A stretch of 64,000 bases of DNA from Paenibacillus sp. OK003 (lineage in GTDB: Bacteria; Bacillota; Bacilli; Paenibacillales; Paenibacillaceae). Under the pieces are notes generated by a model. That model was not told the origin of the DNA and searched no databases. It saw only the letters and a program-made list of their open reading frames with translations. The DNA lies in NCBI RefSeq assembly GCF_900109515.1, contig NZ_FOBD01000019.1:62001-126000 (forward strand), read 5' to 3'. Made by a program: the position numbers and the translations under genes. Positions 24,564 to 33,012 of the stretch are shown here, piece by piece (position 1 is the stretch's first letter; every line of letters begins with the position of its first letter).

Positions 24564-27500
24564 TTCGAATTCAGAGATTCATTCAGGATCTGGCTCAGCA
24601 GCAATGGAAGGATACCCTTGAGCTTCCAGAGTGGCAGATGCAGAAGGCCAAGTATATCCGGCCAGGGGAATATGAGTATGAACAGGAGAATGCGGCTGTT
24701 CATAGCTTGAATCCGCTCCATAGCAACCATGGAACGACTTATTTTCTGAGCAAAACCTTAGAGATTCCGGCCCATTGGGAGGAAGATGCGGTCGGGTTGA
24801 TCTTCGAGACCAGAGGTGAAGGGCTGTTGAAGGTAAACGGCATGCCTTATCACGGACTGGACCGCAATCATGGGTATGTACCGTTGCCGAAGAGCCGTGT
24901 GGGAACTGCGCCTTTGCTGGAGATTGAACTATATGATCCCATACCGGAACCACATGACCCTTTGAATCGACAGGCGGTGATCCAGCCGCCAATTCAGGGC
25001 ATCCGAGCTGCTTTGGTTCGTGTTAATTCGCCTTTACAGAGTCTAATGTATAGCATTACGGTACTTGCAGAATCACTCCGAGCATTGCCGGAGAAAGACT
25101 TAAAGCGCACCCGTCTTATTCGGAATGTTCATCAGGTGATGGATAAGATGTACAACGAGCCGCAGCGCTGGAGTGAAGCGGCGTGGGTACAGCATTGGGA
25201 AGAATGGCTCGCACAGTCGGTGCAGGAGGAAGACCCGGAAGAGTACCGGAATGGATTCATGCATCTGGTTGGGCAGTCCCATATCGATATTGCCTGGCTG
25301 TGGCCTGTGCGTGAGACCGTGCGGAAGTCCAGCCGAACCTTCTCCACGATGTGTACTTTGATGGATGAGTATCCGGAGTTCGTGTATTCGCAGAGTCAAC
25401 CGCAGCTGTATGCATTTGTGAAAGAGCATTATCCTGAGCTGTACGAACGAATCAAAGCCCGAATTGCCGAAGGCCGCTGGGAACTGGTTGGTGGCATGTG
25501 GGTAGAGCCGGATCTGAACATTCCGAGTGGCGAGTCGCTTGTGCGTCAGATCCTGTACGGGCAGAACTTTTATCAGAAGGAGTTCGGTAAGCGTTCAAAC
25601 ATCGAGTGGCTTCCTGACACGTTTGGCTACTGTGCTTCGCTGCCACAACTGCTCAAGCTGGCTAACATTCCTTATTTTATGACCACCAAGCTCAATTGGA
25701 ATGATACCAACGTTTTCCCGTATGATCTGTTCCATTGGGTCGGCATTGACGGCACCTCGGTGCTTGCGTATCTCAATCATGGAGTGAATGAACATACCCG
25801 GCCCAAGGATGTTGATGAGCACTGGCAATCCTACAAGCAGAAGGATGTACACCCCGAGCAAATGCTGCTGTATGGGCATGGCGATGGTGGAGGTGGGGTA
25901 ACGAACGAAATGGTTGCGTTCGCAGAGCGATCCCATTTCATGGTTGGGCAGCCCATTAGCAATTTTAGTACAGCAGGCGCGTTTTTCGAAGAAATTTCGA
26001 ACAACAATCCTAAGCTGCCCAAATGGCATGGCGACTTATATCTGGAACTGCACCGTGGAACCTATACAACCCATGCGCGCAACAAACGGAGCAATCGCAA
26101 AGCGGAGGTGTTGTATCGGGAAGCGGAAATCTGGGGGCAGTTTGCCGGAGTTGAAGCAGCTCAGTCGAAAAGTGATCTGGATGAAGGCTGGAAGCTGATT
26201 ATGCTGAATCAATTCCATGATATTATCCCGGGCACGTCCATTCCCGAAGTATACGTAACATCTATGGAAGAGTATACGAAAGTATTCGCTCTGGGGACAT
26301 CGGCTATGGATGGTACTCTTGGCCGTATTGAGGACCGCATTGCGACAGATGGCTTCGACGGTCTGTCCTATGTTGTATTTAATAGTCTGGGCTGGGAGCG
26401 GGGAGAAGTCGTTACGATTACAGGCGACGAGAAACTGAGCGGTATAGCAGCGTTTGACCATCAGGGTAATCGTCTGCCGAGTGACCTTGAGGCAAATGGA
26501 GACGAGCTGACCTTGTCAGTCTATGTCCCATACATTCCGGCCTTTGGGTATGCCACGATATGGCTACGCCAGGCACTGGATGCCAATCTTCATACTTTGA
26601 AGCAGGATGAATTTTTCCCTTCTGTCTGGGAAACGGACTTTTACAGGCTTGAATTTAACGATGTAGGAGAGATCACCAGATGGTATGACAAATCCATGCA
26701 ACGGGAGTGGCTGAAGCCGGGCGATAAAGCGAATGAGTTGCAGTTTTTCCATGACAGGCCAACGTATTGGGATGCTTGGGATATGGATCCGCGGTTTGAA
26801 TCGCAACGTGCAGGAGTGGCAGAGCTGATCTCCAGAGAAGTAGTACAGCGTGGAGTAACGAAGGATGTCCTGCGGTTTCACTGGAAGTTAAACGAGTCGG
26901 AGATTCACCAGGATATGATCCTGTATCGTCATCAGCGACGTGTAGATTTCAAGACAAAGGTAAACTGGGCGGAGAGCCATAAGCTGCTCAAAGCGGCTTT
27001 TCCCGTTGATCTGATATCAGCCAAGGCAGCGTATGAAATCCCGTTTGGTGCGCTGGAGCGGCCAACCCATAACAACACCAGCTGGGAGCAGGCCCAGTTT
27101 GAAGTGTGTGGTCACCGCTGGGCGGATATCTCCGAGGGTAACAGTGGTGTAAGCCTGCTGAACGATTGTAAATATGGATATGACATCAAGGATCAGACGA
27201 TCCGTCTTTCCCTGCTTCGTGCTCCCAAATGGCCGGATGAACATGCTGACCAGGGTGAGCATGAATTCACTTATTCCCTGCTACCGCATCAGGGAGATTG
27301 GCGGGAAGCGGGTGTGGTGCGACGTGCGATGGAACTAAACCACCCGGTTCGGGTTGTTGCGAGTGAACGACACTCTGGCACATTGCCGGCAGAACATAGC
27401 TGGGTTCATTTCCACAGTGAACATGTCATTCTGGATACAATCAAGGCTTCCGAAGATGGGACGGGAACGGTACTTCGTTTCTATGAGTCATCTGGTGGAA

Positions 27501-27661
27501 GAGAAACGGTTCAGATTCAATGGGCTGACGCGTGTATACGTACGTCTGTAGTCAATCTGTTGGAGGATGAAATTAGGCCACTAGCTTGTCATGAAGGGAA
27601 GTTTGAGCTGACGTTCAAGCCATATGAAATTCAAACCGTGAAGCTGGTTTCAGCAGATTAG
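24560..27661 (+). CDS. alpha-mannosidase, GH38
   Basis: 1033 residues from ATG 24560, coupled to the preceding gene by ATGA overlap. An N-terminal beta-rich region (1-225) leads to the GH38 barrel: HLVGQSHIDIAWLWPV carries the zinc-binding His and Asp, GGMWVEPDLNIPSGES follows, and WLPDTFGYCASLPQ holds the predicted nucleophile Asp353. A further zinc ligand is the His in MLNQFHDIIPGTS. The C-terminal ~450 residues are the usual beta-sandwich domains. No secretion signal. It would remove alpha-mannose from oligosaccharides such as trimmed N-glycans, fitting the fucosidases nearby. Confidence 0.95.
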   Translation: MIRIQRFIQDLAQQQWKDTLELPEWQMQKAKYIRPGEYEYEQENAAVHSLNPLHSNHGTTYFLSKTLEIPAHWEEDAVGLIFETRGEGLLKVNGMPYHGLDRNHGYVPLPKSRVGTAPLLEIELYDPIPEPHDPLNRQAVIQPPIQGIRAALVRVNSPLQSLMYSITVLAESLRALPEKDLKRTRLIRNVHQVMDKMYNEPQRWSEAAWVQHWEEWLAQSVQEEDPEEYRNGFMHLVGQSHIDIAWLWPVRETVRKSSRTFSTMCTLMDEYPEFVYSQSQPQLYAFVKEHYPELYERIKARIAEGRWELVGGMWVEPDLNIPSGESLVRQILYGQNFYQKEFGKRSNIEWLPDTFGYCASLPQLLKLANIPYFMTTKLNWNDTNVFPYDLFHWVGIDGTSVLAYLNHGVNEHTRPKDVDEHWQSYKQKDVHPEQMLLYGHGDGGGGVTNEMVAFAERSHFMVGQPISNFSTAGAFFEEISNNNPKLPKWHGDLYLELHRGTYTTHARNKRSNRKAEVLYREAEIWGQFAGVEAAQSKSDLDEGWKLIMLNQFHDIIPGTSIPEVYVTSMEEYTKVFALGTSAMDGTLGRIEDRIATDGFDGLSYVVFNSLGWERGEVVTITGDEKLSGIAAFDHQGNRLPSDLEANGDELTLSVYVPYIPAFGYATIWLRQALDANLHTLKQDEFFPSVWETDFYRLEFNDVGEITRWYDKSMQREWLKPGDKANELQFFHDRPTYWDAWDMDPRFESQRAGVAELISREVVQRGVTKDVLRFHWKLNESEIHQDMILYRHQRRVDFKTKVNWAESHKLLKAAFPVDLISAKAAYEIPFGALERPTHNNTSWEQAQFEVCGHRWADISEGNSGVSLLNDCKYGYDIKDQTIRLSLLRAPKWPDEHADQGEHEFTYSLLPHQGDWREAGVVRRAMELNHPVRVVASERHSGTLPAEHSWVHFHSEHVILDTIKASEDGTGTVLRFYESSGGRETVQIQWADACIRTSVVNLLEDEIRPLACHEGKFELTFKPYEIQTVKLVSAD

Positions 27662-27800
27662 TCTCAGGAAACCGGATAAGAAATGATCCGAGAAAAAGGA
27701 GTGACCAGGTAAGGGTCGAAAATTTAATAGAGCATTCCGTCCGTCATGAAGGCTCACCAGGAATGGAAAATCAAATACCGATTTAACGGGAGGGTATGGC

Positions 27801-28676
27801 ATGAAATTAACAAACAAGATTGGCGTGATCGTGGATAGCTTCGGTGTAGGTGTACGTGAAGGATTAAGCAAAGCGAAGGATGTAGGTGCAGAAGGCGTAC
27901 AGATCTATGCAGTCCATGGAGAGATGGACCCCGAAAACCTCTCTCCGGCAGCCCGCAAGGAGTTAAGAAGTTATATCGATTCTCTCGGTCTTGAAATTTC
28001 TGCCCTGGTTGGCGATTTGGGCGGTCACGGGTTTCAGGTCAAGGAAGATAATCCGTGGAAAGTAGAGAAGTCCAAGCGCATCGTGGATCTTGCTCTGGAT
28101 CTGGGGACGAATATCGTCACAACCCATATCGGTATTGTTCCGCATGATCCTTCCTCCGAAGTGTATGCCACACTGCATGCTGCGTGCGAGGAGCTGGGCC
28201 AATACGCCAAAAGCGCTGGAGCCTACTTCGCGATTGAGACGGGGCCGGAAACGGCAGCAGATCTGAAAGGGTTTCTGGATACCCTGTCGACCAACGGGGT
28301 TTCGGTGAATTTTGACCCGGCGAACATGGTGATGGTTACCGGAGATGACCCTGCACGAGGTGTTCATCTGCTCAAGGATTATATTGTGCATACCCATGTG
28401 AAAGATGGTGTGCGCCTGAAGGAAGTAGACCCGAGGGACGTATACGGTGCAGTAGGATATGCGCCTATGGATCATGAGAAAATTGCCGAAATGGTCTCTT
28501 CCGGAACGTTCTTCCGTGAGGTGCCGCTGGGCGAGGGCAGTGTGGATTTTGACGCATACTTTGCAGCCCTTCGGGATATTGGCTACAAAGGTTATCTGAC
28601 GATTGAACGCGAGGTAGGCGACCAGCCGGAACAGGACATTCGCAAAGCGGTTAAATTTATCCAACAATACCGATAG
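27801..28676 (+). CDS. xylose-isomerase-like TIM-barrel isomerase/epimerase
   Basis: 291 residues after GGGAGGG. A TIM barrel of the AP_endonuc_2 type with candidate metal ligands Glu (AIETGPE), Asp (VNFDPANM), His (VHTHVKDG) and Glu (TIEREVG). It differs clearly from the isomerases at 11743 and 28689 and is 12 bp upstream of the latter, so the two are co-translated. About 139 bp without a gene separate it from the mannosidase, with no terminator, so it may belong to the same operon. Substrate unknown; sugar or sugar-phosphate isomerisation is inferred from the fold. Confidence 0.85.
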   Translation: MKLTNKIGVIVDSFGVGVREGLSKAKDVGAEGVQIYAVHGEMDPENLSPAARKELRSYIDSLGLEISALVGDLGGHGFQVKEDNPWKVEKSKRIVDLALDLGTNIVTTHIGIVPHDPSSEVYATLHAACEELGQYAKSAGAYFAIETGPETAADLKGFLDTLSTNGVSVNFDPANMVMVTGDDPARGVHLLKDYIVHTHVKDGVRLKEVDPRDVYGAVGYAPMDHEKIAEMVSSGTFFREVPLGEGSVDFDAYFAALRDIGYKGYLTIEREVGDQPEQDIRKAVKFIQQYR

Positions 28677-28688
28677 GGAGCTGAGCAG

Positions 28689-29561
28689 ATGAAAGTGGGC
28701 CTGAGTACGTATAGCTTGTTGAACGATCTGAATTCGGGTGAGATGACGGTTCTGGATATCATCGACTGGATTGCTGCAAATGGTGGCGAGCATATGGAGA
28801 TGGTTCCGTATGGCTACACCGTGGAGGACAATCCTGATCTGGCCGACGCCATTCGGGAGGGAGCTGCTTCTGCGGGGATTGAGCTGTCCAACTATTCGAT
28901 GCCTGCGAATTTCGTGCAGGAGACGGAAGAAGCTTTTGAAGAAGAGATAGCTCGGGTCAAAAGACATGTCGATGTTGTACACCGGATGGGTGTAAAGCAT
29001 ATGCGTCATGACGTAACGGCGTTTACTTTGCCTAAGGAGAAAATGACCATTGCCTGGTTTGAGGAGCATTTGCCGCTGATGGTGAAGGGAAGCCAGATCA
29101 TCGCTGATTATGCTGCGCAGTTTGGCATTACAACAACCATTGAGAATCACGGCTTCAGTGTGCAGGCCAGTGACCGTGTGCAGCGTGTGCTTCATGCCGT
29201 AGATCGTCCCAACTTCAAAACGACACTCGATATCGGCAACTTCATGTGTGTGGATGAGAATCCGATTATCGGGGTCATGAAAAATCTGCCGTACGCTTCT
29301 CTGGTCCACTTCAAGGACTTCTATTTCCGCCCTTATGATGAGCATCCGGGTGAAGGGGAATGGTTCACAACCGCTTACGGCAACTTTCTACGCGGTGCCA
29401 TTGTTGGTCAAGGGGATATTCCCATTCGCAAAATTGTGAGGCTGATTAAAGACTCCGGTTATGATGGTAACATTACGATTGAGTTTGAGGGCATGGAGGA
29501 ATGCAAATCAGCTTCCAAAATCGCCATGAGCAACCTGCGCCGCTTCTGGGAAGAGGCTTAG
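28689..29561 (+). CDS. xylose-isomerase-like TIM-barrel isomerase/epimerase, paralogue of the 11743 gene
   Basis: 290 residues. It shares the start MKVGLSTYSL, the segments NFKTTLDIGNF and LRGAIVG.GDI, and the end RRFWEEA with the protein at 11743-12609, and has the same four metal ligands. Its position at the far end of the GH3-GH38 run, with the paralogue beside the fucosidase/dehydrogenase genes, suggests that two sub-pathways each need their own isomerase, or that one locus arose by partial duplication. A terminator follows. Confidence 0.87.
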   Translation: MKVGLSTYSLLNDLNSGEMTVLDIIDWIAANGGEHMEMVPYGYTVEDNPDLADAIREGAASAGIELSNYSMPANFVQETEEAFEEEIARVKRHVDVVHRMGVKHMRHDVTAFTLPKEKMTIAWFEEHLPLMVKGSQIIADYAAQFGITTTIENHGFSVQASDRVQRVLHAVDRPNFKTTLDIGNFMCVDENPIIGVMKNLPYASLVHFKDFYFRPYDEHPGEGEWFTTAYGNFLRGAIVGQGDIPIRKIVRLIKDSGYDGNITIEFEGMEECKSASKIAMSNLRRFWEEA

Positions 29562-29586
29562 GGCAATCATTTAGTTTTATATCGTG

Positions 29587-29613
29587 GGGCCACTTTAAGG
29601 AAGTGGCTCTTTA
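29587..29613 (+). terminator. terminator closing the glycan-use region
   Basis: GGGCCACTT (29587-29595) pairs with AAGTGGCTC (29601-29609), followed by a short T-rich tail. The 240 bp after it contain no gene except the promoter near 29794. Confidence 0.7.
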
Positions 29614-29790
29614 TGCACTTCTTATGTTGAGGCATATACACGTGGAACGGGTAACGTTAAGCGACTGATTAAGTGGTCAGATGCCTCTCCATTCCCGGCA
29701 TTAAGGCAGTTCGAGGTGTTGGTTCGCGAAGCCTAATTTACTAACATTAATTGGTTCTACATAAGGATTAAGTTACGATCATCACAAGTA

Positions 29791-29799
29791 TGGTATAAT
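29791..29799 (+). promoter_or_regulatory. extended -10 promoter
   Basis: TGGTATAAT (29791-29799) is a perfect extended -10; no good -35 is seen, which extended -10 promoters tolerate. It lies 55 bp before the small HTH gene. Confidence 0.55.
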
Positions 29800-29853
29800 G
29801 GATCTATTCAGCCTGGAAAATGACTGGCTATGGATAGGGGAGATCACTGATCT

Positions 29854-30081
29854 ATGCAGGTATTTGAGGACTGGAACCAGAAAGTGAAAAAAACGTTTAA
29901 TGCTACGAATCCCGAGGTTGTATTGACGGTATCTGAAGCAGGGAGTTTGCTCGGTCTGACCAAAGATCAGATGAAACTTTATGTAGACAAGAATAAACTA
30001 ACTAAGGTCCCGATCATGAGAAGTGTTCACCGATACCTCTTGTTGAAAAGTGAAATAGATAGCATCGTAAAAACGCGCTAA
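29854..30081 (+). CDS. small MerR/excisionase-type HTH protein
   Basis: 75 residues. The central part (about 23-70) has the winged-HTH pattern of excisionase-like proteins: LTVSEAGSLLGLTKDQMKLYVDKNKLTKVP, then a basic-aromatic wing with HRYLLLKSEID. GGGGAG precedes the start. It is monocistronic with its own promoter and terminator. No integrase or phage gene is nearby, so a chromosomal regulator is likelier than a true excisionase. Target unknown. Confidence 0.7.
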   Translation: MQVFEDWNQKVKKTFNATNPEVVLTVSEAGSLLGLTKDQMKLYVDKNKLTKVPIMRSVHRYLLLKSEIDSIVKTR

Positions 30082-30094
30082 CCTCATAGGATCG

Positions 30095-30140
30095 ACCACG
30101 CCATTTTACCGACAGGATTCGGGAGAGTGGTTTTTTTTTT
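30095..30140 (+). terminator. Rho-independent terminator
   Basis: ACCAC (30095-30099) with GTGGT (30127-30131) and an inner CCG/CGG pair form an imperfect stem before a run of ten T residues. Confidence 0.6.
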
Positions 30141-30265
30141 GCGAAGGCACCGAGGATAAAATAAGGATTGCAGGACAATCCTACCAAAGAATGGACTTTT
30201 TTGACCTAGCACTGCTGGAAGTTGAATGAAGATTGGTTCTTAGAGAAGCTTGCGGGAATCCCTTC

Positions 30266-30295
30266 TTGTCAATGGACCACCTATTTCTATATACT
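30266..30295 (+). promoter_or_regulatory. sigma-A promoter of the VOC gene
   Basis: TTGTCA (30266-30271) with TATATA (30288-30293, 16-bp spacer) or TATACT (30290-30295, 18-bp spacer), 58 bp before the coding start. Confidence 0.5.
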
Positions 30296-30352
30296 CATGT
30301 CGCAAGTGGCAGGAATGATTTAATTACATGATATCAAGGAGATGAAACAGGT

Positions 30353-30784
30353 ATGGCAATTAGCTTGAATGTGTATCTTGTAACGGATGGTAACGGACGT
30401 GAAGCAGTGGAATTTTATAAAAAGGCATTTGGAGCGGAAGTGCTGGCACTCCAGACATTTGGCGACGGTCCTTCCAACCCAGACCACCCCGTACCTCCCG
30501 AAGCGAAAGACCGCATCATGCATGCTTCCTTGCAGATTGGCAGTTCTGTATTGATGTTATCCGATACATTCCCTGGCATGCCTTATATTGTAGGTAATCA
30601 TGTGAATGTCACGGTGAACACAGATACTGCCGATGAAGCCAAAGCAATCTTTAACCAGCTGCAAGACGGTGGCGAAGTGAAAATGCCGATCCAGGAAACA
30701 TTCTGGAGTCCGGCCTACGGCATGGTTATCGATAAATTTGGCGTTCAGTTCCAGATTAGCTGTACAGCAGCCAACCATCAGTAA
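30353..30784 (+). CDS. VOC-fold (PhnB/YjdN-like) protein
   Basis: 143 residues after AAGGAG. The sequence has the PhnB-type glyoxalase/bleomycin-resistance fold: N-terminal LNVYLVTDGNGREAVEFYKKAFGAEV, the typical RIMHASLQIGSSVLMLSD strand pair, and WSPAYGMVIDKFGVQFQIS at the C-terminus. Such proteins are common single-gene units and their ligand is usually unknown; a catalytic role is not assured. Own promoter and strong terminator. Confidence 0.88.
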   Translation: MAISLNVYLVTDGNGREAVEFYKKAFGAEVLALQTFGDGPSNPDHPVPPEAKDRIMHASLQIGSSVLMLSDTFPGMPYIVGNHVNVTVNTDTADEAKAIFNQLQDGGEVKMPIQETFWSPAYGMVIDKFGVQFQISCTAANHQ

Positions 30785-30824
30785 AATGTAAGTTAGTGTC
30801 TCTGACATAAAAGATAAAACTACA

Positions 30825-30866
30825 AAACCTCCGAGACATGAGTAACGTGTCTGGAGGTTTTTTTGT
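30825..30866 (+). terminator. Rho-independent terminator
   Basis: AAACCTCC-G-AGACA (30825-30838) pairs with TGTCTGGAGGTTT (30848-30860), with a single bulged G, followed by a seven-T run counting the stem end. Confidence 0.92.
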
Positions 30867-30909
30867 GACTCCTGCAAGGAGTGTGTATACTTGACTTGCT
30901 AATCTGAAA

Positions 30910-31788
30910 TTAGACTTCTTTCTGAATCTTGGAAGGATTGTTGATTTTGTAGGGAACAGGGTTCTTGGTCAGCTTTTTCTTGATAATCTTGGCTTCAAAA
31001 GTAAGTACATCGCCAACCTCAAGCTCCTGCTTCTTGATCGTGGCACTGTGGCTGGACCAGGCTTCGCCAACGTCAACAACCTCGGGCTCGGTGATCGTAA
31101 CGGCTTCATAGATAATGACTTCATCATCATTGTCGGAGAAGTGGTTCGGCACGGTTGTAAATTCCTTCACAACCGCAGACATTTTCACTTTACCCTCCGG
31201 CAGCTCAATCTTGACCGATTTGGCTTTACCTGCGGTTTTTGCCTTTGGTTTATCAGCGCTACCTGTTGCGTTAGCGGGTCCTACATACTCTTCTACCAGA
31301 CCGTCAGGGTCGCCTTTTAAAGCAGAGGAGGAATCATCGTCATCCGTGTCCACATCCAGTTCGGAATCAAAGTCACTCATACCGGATGGAAACTTATCCA
31401 AATAGGAAGCAGCGACAGGATCTTGTGCAGCATCAGAGCTAGGGAGTTCTTCTAAGTTGCTTGTAGCGACTGGTTCATTAGATTTGTCCTTTGCCGTTCC
31501 CGCTGCAATCAAACTTTTCACATTATAGCTGGACGCCTGCATTTCTTTCAGATAAGACGGATGAATGCAGTGTTTCTGATCATTGTCCAATTGAATGACT
31601 GCTGCCATATGGTCGACAAAGCCAACGATGGTGCAAGGCATATTCAGCCCATTCCCTTTATAATAGAACGTTTTGACCTTCGTTGCTTTCTCCGAAAGCA
31701 GGCCCCATTCCTGGCACTTCTCAATCAACTCGTCCTCGTTCTCCAAAGCGGTATAATACTGCGGTTCGATCATAAAAGCATATGCCAT
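30910..31788 (-). CDS. unknown protein with acidic low-complexity linker
   Basis: 292 residues from the ATG whose first base is 31788, preceded on the minus strand by AGGCGG; an in-frame start seven codons earlier lacks a site. Three parts are visible. An ordered N-terminal domain of about 100 residues (YAFMIEPQYYTALENEDELI) is followed by a low-complexity linker (about 100-185) with a strongly acidic Ser/Asp stretch (DVDTDDDDSSSALKGDPDG), and then a basic-start C-terminal domain rich in beta strands (about 190-292). The C-terminal part could be an OB-like nucleic-acid or protein-binding fold, but I recognise no family. It points toward the VOC gene and shares the region of the bidirectional hairpin at 30825-30866. 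Confidence 0.7.
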   Translation of the reverse strand: MAYAFMIEPQYYTALENEDELIEKCQEWGLLSEKATKVKTFYYKGNGLNMPCTIVGFVDHMAAVIQLDNDQKHCIHPSYLKEMQASSYNVKSLIAAGTAKDKSNEPVATSNLEELPSSDAAQDPVAASYLDKFPSGMSDFDSELDVDTDDDDSSSALKGDPDGLVEEYVGPANATGSADKPKAKTAGKAKSVKIELPEGKVKMSAVVKEFTTVPNHFSDNDDEVIIYEAVTITEPEVVDVGEAWSSHSATIKKQELEVGDVLTFEAKIIKKKLTKNPVPYKINNPSKIQKEV

Positions 31789-31956
31789 AACAAATTTCCG
31801 CCTTTCCAATCAGTTCTTCATGTTCAGCGTTGCCAAATTACACTCAGTGTATCACAAAAATGGACCCTTCGATGAGGAATATAAAAGCGCCTGCGTAGGC
31901 GCCTATGGTATAATTTTCGGTAGACAACGGGCGGAAATTACCGTAATGAAGTCATA

Positions 31957-32063
31957 AACAAAAACCCACCGTTAAACAGATTGACTGCCTGCGGTGGGAT
32001 TTGCTCTGCATCTGATATAGACGCGCGCCGTGAGAGGGTTTCACCTCTCCATGTTGTCTATTC
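31957..32063 (-). ncRNA. candidate small RNA or regulatory leader
   Basis: On the minus strand, TTGCCT (32094-32089) and TAACAT (32071-32066) with 17-bp spacing could start an RNA near 32060. It would contain hairpin GAGAGG/CCTCTC (32032-32037 with 32044-32049) inside stem GTCTAT/ATAGAC (32056-32061 with 32017-32022). It would end at a convincing terminator: CCCACCG/CGGTGGG (31965-31971 with 31992-31998) followed by TTTTTG. A second terminator-like hairpin lies at 31881-31902. On the plus strand an extended -10 (TGGTATAAT, 31906-31914) would start an RNA at TAGACAAC (31921-31928), which pairs with GTTGTCTA at 32053-32060. No other gene is seen in 31789-32160. Strand and class are unresolved. 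Confidence 0.35.
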
Positions 32064-32160
32064 TTATGTTACCATAGCCATTTTATACAGGCAAATGAGC
32101 GACTGTTCCTACATTAAAGTTAATATTATTTTATAAATATCTGTAAGGAGGATGATCTCC

Positions 32161-32700
32161 ATGGATAAAAAAGCGAATCCTCAAACTCTATGGCTTGGGG
32201 TGGGTATTGTCATTGGAACGAGTATTGGTGTGGCAACGCACCAGATCGCTCTGGGGATAGCCTTTGGTGTGGCACTGGGCGTCGTGGTTGGATCTGTCGT
32301 TAGCAAACGTGCAGGCTCGGGGCTGGATGATATGCTGAGTGAACATGTCAAGGAATTGCGTAAGCAAGAGGAATGGGAAGAGGTGCTTGAGCAATCGCAG
32401 GATCATTCGGTGCTGCTGCTGAAACACAGTACAACTTGTTCAATCAGTGCGAGAGCATACAGGGAATTTATGGCGTTTGTGGGCTCGAACGCATCAGATC
32501 CCGCACAGAAGATGGAGTACCGAATCGTCAAAGTCATCGAAAGCCGCTCGCTTTCCCGCCGCATTGCGGAAGACACCGAGATTCACCATGAATCGCCTCA
32601 AGTCCTGCTGCTGGACGGCGGCCAAGTTATTCAACATACGTCACACGGGAAAATCACCCGGAAGAGACTGCTGCAATGGGCCCAGAATCCGTTTGGATAA
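32161..32700 (+). CDS. membrane-anchored bacilliredoxin-like protein (YtxJ/BrxC domain)
   Basis: 179 residues from ATG 32161; AAGGAGG is 10 bp upstream, while ATG 32152 touches it. Two hydrophobic segments (about 9-26 and 29-46) are followed by a helical linker and a C-terminal YtxJ-type domain (about 72-179) with HSTTCSISARAYREF carrying the single redox Cys93. YtxJ/BrxC monothiol bacilliredoxins remove bacillithiol from oxidised proteins in the cytoplasm. The N-terminal hairpin would tether this one to the membrane, which is unusual, as the usual protein is soluble and about 110 residues. It overlaps the next gene by 25 bp. Confidence 0.82.
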   Translation: MDKKANPQTLWLGVGIVIGTSIGVATHQIALGIAFGVALGVVVGSVVSKRAGSGLDDMLSEHVKELRKQEEWEEVLEQSQDHSVLLLKHSTTCSISARAYREFMAFVGSNASDPAQKMEYRIVKVIESRSLSRRIAEDTEIHHESPQVLLLDGGQVIQHTSHGKITRKRLLQWAQNPFG

Positions 32701-32981
32701 AGGGCATTGAAATCACTTCCACTTTAAAAAATAACAAAAAAAATCATATCCTTACATGTGAATATTATGCTATTGATGAAGCATTTCAAATTTCTAGGAT
32801 TCAACATTATCTGCCCAATCCGCATGATAATATAGCCTATTTTATAGAAGATTTATCCGATCGTATCTCAGGTGCAGAGTTGAATGATAGTGACCGCGAG
32901 GTCCTTGCACCAGACATGGAGGATATCGTCGACCCGGCAGCATACGATATTCAAATTTTGGAAGAAGAACAATGGGGATGA
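32676..32981 (+). CDS. 101-residue acidic protein, unknown
   Basis: ATG 32676 lies inside the bacilliredoxin gene (25-bp overlap) and is the only canonical start before the conserved-looking body; no strong ribosome site is present, so translation coupling is likely. The product is acidic at its C-terminus (DIVDPAAYDIQILEEEQWG) and has no membrane segment, cysteine motif or family that I recognise. It ends 31 bp before the XRE-ImmA gene, which has a strong ribosome site. The three genes form one transcription unit. A partner or substrate of the downstream protease is possible but unsupported by direct signals. Confidence 0.55.
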   Translation: MGPESVWIKGIEITSTLKNNKKNHILTCEYYAIDEAFQISRIQHYLPNPHDNIAYFIEDLSDRISGAELNDSDREVLAPDMEDIVDPAAYDIQILEEEQWG

Positions 32982-33012
32982 TCCCCCGGTAGTTCAGTAA
33001 GGAGGGAGCAGC

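Noticed and set aside
27963..29345. 460-codon open frame on the minus strand across two isomerase genes
   Set aside because: It crosses the junction of two real plus-strand genes and shows no domain; it is an antisense shadow.
29854..30081. true excisionase of a mobile element
   Set aside because: Only the HTH fold is similar; there is no recombinase and no flanking direct repeats were seen.
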